From: a virus
DNA: 64,000 bases
IMG/VR virus record: IMGVR_UViG_3300007522_000367
Location: 1-64,000 of that record
Reading direction: 5' to 3' (one strand)
The translations under genes were made by a program, and so were the position numbers. Positions 59,694 to 64,000 of the stretch are shown here, piece after piece. Position 1 is the stretch's first letter; each line of letters starts with the position of its first letter. The notes below the pieces were generated by a model. It was not told the origin of the DNA, did no database searches, and worked only from the letters and a program-made list of their open reading frames with translations.

Positions 59694-62600
59694 GCGGCAA
59701 GTCAACTGTTGCTGCACGTAAGAATCTACTAATGTCTGTATCTGATTCACCTAGAGGTGTCCCAAGTGCATTCCATACTATTCCGGTGTGTCTGACAATT
59801 GTTACTTTAACGTTTTCAATTGGTGTTTCCAATAATGTTAGTGCAGAACCGCTTATACTAAATTCTGCCGGCAAAGTTACATCGCCCTCTGGACTATCTT
59901 GTGCTGTCGGATTTGGCATTACATAAGAACTAATTGTATTTTTACGTAAACGTCTGCCTCCTACAAATACTTCAAATTCATTAACACTATTTGGAACAAA
60001 GTCTAACGGATATGTTGCCGTAGTGCCATCCGCTAAAAATTGCGAAGTTAGAGTTTCGTCTTTGTATGGCATAGTTGCAGTTGGTCCTTGGTTATAAACA
60101 TTTTCTCCTTCGAGATAAACTGTCTTAACACCAGTACCTAATGTACCTCTGCGTAGTTGACTTAGTACGTTACCATTTCTTACAAAGTATTCAATGCGTT
60201 CACCGTCTATAAACAATATTCCAGGAACACTGCTTGTTGGTGATGGTTCAGGTAAGGAAGATCCGTCTGTTACTGTAATACTCTGATCGTACCATTTTAG
60301 ATCAGCGGCTAACATTACACCGTTTCTATCGTCAAGACGTTTGTAATGCGTTCTGTTGAGCATATCTTTAAATTGGCTCCATCCATATTTGTTAACTAAT
60401 ACAGGATCTGCAAAATGTAGTAATTCAACTACATCATTTGCAGTGATTTCTACATTAATTTTAACATAACGCTTATTATTAGTTACATAATAATGTACAC
60501 TAGGAATTAGCAAATCACCGTTAAGAGTTACCCAAACATATTGTGCATCTAATGCACGTCTTGATAATTCAATTAATCCAGCAGTTAAGTGATTGTACTG
60601 ATACCAATCAGCTGTTCCTACAGTTAACGAAATTCTATCTACAATATCATATTGCTGTCTATCAAACCCTTGCGAATCATGGTTACTAAATTGATATACT
60701 GTAATAACATCGCCTTCGTTATATGCACTGTCAATATACAATGTACTCGGAGTTGAGACAAATTCATTGCTCGAATCAAAATATCCATATCTATATTGAC
60801 CATCACTAGTAATATAAACATTTAGTATATCACCGTCTTGTTGTTTAACTCGTGTTTTTAATCTAACAATACTTCCGTTACCAGTGTAAGTCCAATCGAG
60901 ATTATATGCTAATTCTACATTATTTAAGAACACTTTCATCTCTTTGTTGCTAATAGCCCCCACCGGAACTTGGAATTCTTCTAGTCGGTATTCACGGCTT
61001 GCGGCTGTTGTAATAAAGCGGCGTGTATATCCTGCATTTAGAATTTTATTATTAACCTTTACAATACTAAACCAAGCACTTGGCTCATTATTAAACGGAG
61101 TCTGATTTAACTCAAATGCTACTGTACTTCCGTCTGCTGTAAATGTATCAATAGACACTTCACTAAAGTTTTGTGTTGCACCACTAAAGAAAGCATAACT
61201 TATAACGCTTCCTGCTGCTGGTGGCGTAGCAAACGATATAACAACGTTGTTTGGATACTCGTAGGTGTTATCACTTTCTTGGATTACGTTAGATAATGTT
61301 TCGCCATTTAGTGTAACAAAGTACTGAAGATTTTCTACAAATCTTACATTAGTTAAGAATTTACTTGTAATTCCATCTGCAACAAAATTATCAATGTCTA
61401 ATATATCTGTACCACTTACTCCTAGTACTGCTAAATGTATTTTAGCATTTAGTGCAGGTGCAGTATTAAACGTCACTAACTTGTTAGCATAGTTAATAGT
61501 GTAATCTTCTGCTAATACAATATTATATTCTACTTTTACAAATAAGCTGTTTGCTTGCAACGGTGCTATATCTAGACTGAACGTCGTAGTTACTCCATCG
61601 CCTGTATAATTTCTTGAAGTAATTTGACTACTGCCGTTTTTTGGTCTTTCATATACTTTAATATCAACTGTATCAAGCAATTGTCCTGGAACTAATTCTT
61701 CTGGACCGCTGCTTGTAGTAGCAGTTACAAATCCGTCACCGTCAATAGTAATATCTTCTGCTCTTAACCCAGTGGCAGTCGAATAATTAAGATTTCCACC
61801 AGTAAGTATAGTGTCATAACTATTAGGCTCTGGAAGGTATGTGCCGTCACTAGTTGTTTTTCTAATAATGATAATATCGCCTGCTTGGTTAGCAAGATCA
61901 AGTCCATCATTATCAAGGAATACAACAGTAGTAGTTCCGTCTCCTGTAATACTTTGACATATTGCATTTGGATTAGTTACTGGGGTTGCAGTGCCGTAGT
62001 TGACGTCATCAACTCTTACACCGTTTTTATAAATGTTATAAACAACACCGCTTGCTAATGGTGCAGCAAGATCAAGACTTATAGTCGAACCATCAAGTTC
62101 AAAAATTTCATCTTCAAATGTAGTGTCATAACTATCCCACGTGTCTTCGTACCATCCATCTGCATCCCATCCACGGCCGGGGCCGAAGCCAAAGCTCTTA
62201 ACTTCAACACCGCCGTAATCTAACCCAGTCATAAGTTGATTTAGATCCTTGCCTGTCATTCCAACTGTTGGAGTATAATAATTATTAATTCTGTCTTGTG
62301 CTTGCATTAAGCTAACAGTTTTTTTATACTCAACTCTTATTGATTTGCCGTTAGCCTGAGCTTCAGTAAACGAGATTTGTCCGTAATATCGATCATACCC
62401 TTTAGTAGTATCAAGTAAATTACTATAGGTATATTCACTGTTTAATGCTTCTTGAGTATTAACGTATACATTTATAGTCGACCTTGATAAGTCCATTGGC
62501 CATACTAAGTTAAACTCATACTTGTTGCCACTTGCTGTAAATGTTTCTGTTTGACTTATTATTGTATAAACATATGTTCCTGTAGTTCTATCAAACTTAA

Positions 62601-64000
62601 CAGTAGAATGTATTCCTCTAACTAGTCCATTGCCTATTTGTACACTATATGTTGCTTCTTCTCCGCCATCGACGATATTGTTTAGTGCTGACACTGTAGG
62701 AGCACTGTAGTATCCGCTACCTGCATTAACTACATCAACTTTAGTTACTTTGCCGTTGGTTCCGATGTGTGCTTTTAACACGGCGCCTCCGCTGCCGCTT
62801 AATGTTAATTCAGGCGAACTTCTATATCCGCTACCCTGGTTTACTACTTTAACACTTGTAATTTTGTAACCGTTGTTATCTAACCAATTTTTATTTGGAT
62901 AAGTTTCAACGTCAGCGTTGACACCAATTAATACACCATCTTGCACTTTAATGGACTGCGGAACAATGTTACCTTCAACTACATTGTATGACGGTGGCAA
63001 GTCAAAGTCAGTAACAACTGTACTTGTATTATCAAGACCTTCGTATGCACTTAGATATTCTCTAATTTTAGTACCGAACGGTTTAACTTCTTTAATATAG
63101 GCTTCATAACTTGGAAGGTTATCGTTATTAAAAGTAATATCTTCTCTTAACATTCCAACATTATGTTTTGCTTTAATAAAGCTAGTTTTGAATGCCCAAT
63201 CGATATATGTTTGTTCACTAAATGCATATCTTAGACCTGCAAAGAATAATGCATTAAAACTAACTAATAGTTCGTCAATAAACAAATCATCTTTAATTGA
63301 TGTTAATATAGTTCTAAGTTCAATTACCGGTTCACTATCATAAATTTTAGTATCAAAACTTATAGTATCAAAACCTGTAGAAGATTCAACAGTATCATAT
63401 AGTGTAGATTTAAACTGTATTGTACCGTCTTGTCTACCAACAGTGTTGTAATTAACAGTGTAATCGCTAGTATTTTGATCATCTACTTTTTCTAATAATA
63501 ACCAACCCCCTGTACCAACTGTTGATATCTTTACAACATCGCCAATGGTATCGTCTAATGCAGTCAATTCATAGCTATTGTCAATTAGATAATCAATCTC
63601 AGTTAATGCACTGTAACTAGTTGCATACCAATCTGCATAATCCCAATACAGTCTTACATTATAACTTTGACTTTGAATTCTATTCCAAGTTCTAGTTTCA
63701 CTAATTCTTTCGTATAGTGCCCATTTACCTTGTATAGCACTATCGCTATTAACTAAAACTGTAAATCTTCTTACAGTTAGTGTAGGATTAGTATTATAGT
63801 ATTCACCTGGTTCTACAACCGTAACTTCAGTAATTCTACCTAGGGCATCAATTGTAGTCTGGAACTCTGCTCCTGTACCGGCGCCTGCAACTGTTACAGT
63901 TGGAGGCACTCTATAACCCCTACCCGGATTTACAATATCTACTCTTACAATCTTACCGTCTACAACTACAGGAGACACTATAGCTTGTGTTGCTTTTGCA
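59689..64000 (-). CDS. Giant virion structural protein (N-terminus outside window)
   Basis: The frame stays open to the window edge, so more than 1,430 residues are visible and the true start is outside. It has at least three repeats of a GxGYxxxPxVxVxGxGxGA type near the visible N-terminal side and at about residues 380-440 (GRGYRVPPTVTVAG, GSGYRSSPELTLSG, GSGYYSAPTVSAL). The rest is beta-rich with repeated DGxTTxFxLD-like modules (for example GDGVTTTFSLDI). This looks like a large tail/baseplate or fibre-connecting protein of T4-like marine phages. No enzyme motif is visible. Confidence 0.8.
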   Translation of the reverse strand, partial: AKATQAIVSPVVVDGKIVRVDIVNPGRGYRVPPTVTVAGAGTGAEFQTTIDALGRITEVTVVEPGEYYNTNPTLTVRRFTVLVNSDSAIQGKWALYERISETRTWNRIQSQSYNVRLYWDYADWYATSYSALTEIDYLIDNSYELTALDDTIGDVVKISTVGTGGWLLLEKVDDQNTSDYTVNYNTVGRQDGTIQFKSTLYDTVESSTGFDTISFDTKIYDSEPVIELRTILTSIKDDLFIDELLVSFNALFFAGLRYAFSEQTYIDWAFKTSFIKAKHNVGMLREDITFNNDNLPSYEAYIKEVKPFGTKIREYLSAYEGLDNTSTVVTDFDLPPSYNVVEGNIVPQSIKVQDGVLIGVNADVETYPNKNWLDNNGYKITSVKVVNQGSGYRSSPELTLSGSGGAVLKAHIGTNGKVTKVDVVNAGSGYYSAPTVSALNNIVDGGEEATYSVQIGNGLVRGIHSTVKFDRTTGTYVYTIISQTETFTASGNKYEFNLVWPMDLSRSTINVYVNTQEALNSEYTYSNLLDTTKGYDRYYGQISFTEAQANGKSIRVEYKKTVSLMQAQDRINNYYTPTVGMTGKDLNQLMTGLDYGGVEVKSFGFGPGRGWDADGWYEDTWDSYDTTFEDEIFELDGSTISLDLAAPLASGVVYNIYKNGVRVDDVNYGTATPVTNPNAICQSITGDGTTTVVFLDNDGLDLANQAGDIIIIRKTTSDGTYLPEPNSYDTILTGGNLNYSTATGLRAEDITIDGDGFVTATTSSGPEELVPGQLLDTVDIKVYERPKNGSSQITSRNYTGDGVTTTFSLDIAPLQANSLFVKVEYNIVLAEDYTINYANKLVTFNTAPALNAKIHLAVLGVSGTDILDIDNFVADGITSKFLTNVRFVENLQYFVTLNGETLSNVIQESDNTYEYPNNVVISFATPPAAGSVISYAFFSGATQNFSEVSIDTFTADGSTVAFELNQTPFNNEPSAWFSIVKVNNKILNAGYTRRFITTAASREYRLEEFQVPVGAISNKEMKVFLNNVELAYNLDWTYTGNGSIVRLKTRVKQQDGDILNVYITSDGQYRYGYFDSSNEFVSTPSTLYIDSAYNEGDVITVYQFSNHDSQGFDRQQYDIVDRISLTVGTADWYQYNHLTAGLIELSRRALDAQYVWVTLNGDLLIPSVHYYVTNNKRYVKINVEITANDVVELLHFADPVLVNKYGWSQFKDMLNRTHYKRLDDRNGVMLAADLKWYDQSITVTDGSSLPEPSPTSSVPGILFIDGERIEYFVRNGNVLSQLRRGTLGTGVKTVYLEGENVYNQGPTATMPYKDETLTSQFLADGTTATYPLDFVPNSVNEFEVFVGGRRLRKNTISSYVMPNPTAQDSPEGDVTLPAEFSISGSALTLLETPIENVKVTIVRHTGIVWNALGTPLGESDTDISRFLRAATVDLPR

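Noticed and set aside
1-64000. tRNA genes, rRNA, CRISPR arrays, integrase or insertion sequences
   Set aside because: No cloverleaf-like sequence, spacer-repeat array, recombinase or transposase was seen on reading both strands; a search tool such as tRNAscan-SE would be decisive for tRNAs.

Overview
The window reads as about 64 kb of a T4-like (straboviral/kyanoviral-type) marine myovirus genome, probably from an uncultured phage; the host cannot be named from the sequence. The evidence is a family B DNA polymerase (gp43), a gp45-like sliding clamp, a T4 RNase H-like 5' nuclease, many small conserved phage proteins in tightly overlapping ATGA/TAATG operons, T4-type late promoters (ATAAATAC core) in front of virion genes, and near-perfect sigma-70 type early promoters in front of replication and metabolic genes. 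No rRNA, tRNA or CRISPR was seen. Both window ends cut genes: gp43 on the left, a giant virion protein on the right.

Layout. (1) 1-5.3 kb: gp43, broken by a split intein with a free-standing Vsr-like homing endonuclease between the halves, then a sugar-nucleotide block (cytidylyltransferase, HAD/phosphomannomutase-like, NAD-dependent epimerase). (2) 5.3-16.2 kb: clamp, a DpdA-like transglycosylase, a MutH/Sau3AI-like nuclease candidate, a GT-B glycosyltransferase, cupin, phosphoribosyltransferase, HIT protein, FolE, QueE and RNase H. DpdA, FolE and QueE point to 7-deazaguanine modification of phage DNA. (3) 16.2-23 kb: small conserved phage genes, a MoxR AAA ATPase/VWA-metallopeptidase pair, and a late fibre gene with an Mtd-like N-terminus, closed by a terminator. 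(4) 23-31.4 kb: a strand-switching accessory mosaic with a sulfotransferase, PanD (aspartate decarboxylase), a fatty-acid desaturase, radical SAM, ATP-grasp, PhyH and other 2-oxoglutarate (2OG) oxygenases and a PP-loop ATPase. (5) 31.4-52.5 kb, all minus strand: an almost gapless island of radical SAM enzymes, 2OG oxygenases, a second desaturase, acetyltransferase, nitroreductase-like, methyltransferase and glycosyltransferase genes, with early promoters at 52.5 and 39.3 kb. (6) 52.6-64 kb, minus strand: late virion genes, including three tandem paralogous fibre genes and a protein longer than 1,400 residues.

How the parts may work together. Blocks 1-3 are replication and DNA modification with early promoters. 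Block 6 is virion assembly with late promoters. Blocks 4-5 are the unusual part: eight radical SAM enzymes, nine or ten 2OG oxygenases, two desaturases, four glycosyltransferases, PanD and an ATP-grasp ligase. This looks like a biosynthetic or host-remodelling programme rather than ordinary phage housekeeping. Its product is unknown. Three very short ORFs (18-20 codons) lie in the only gaps next to these enzymes and could be peptide substrates, although that is speculative.
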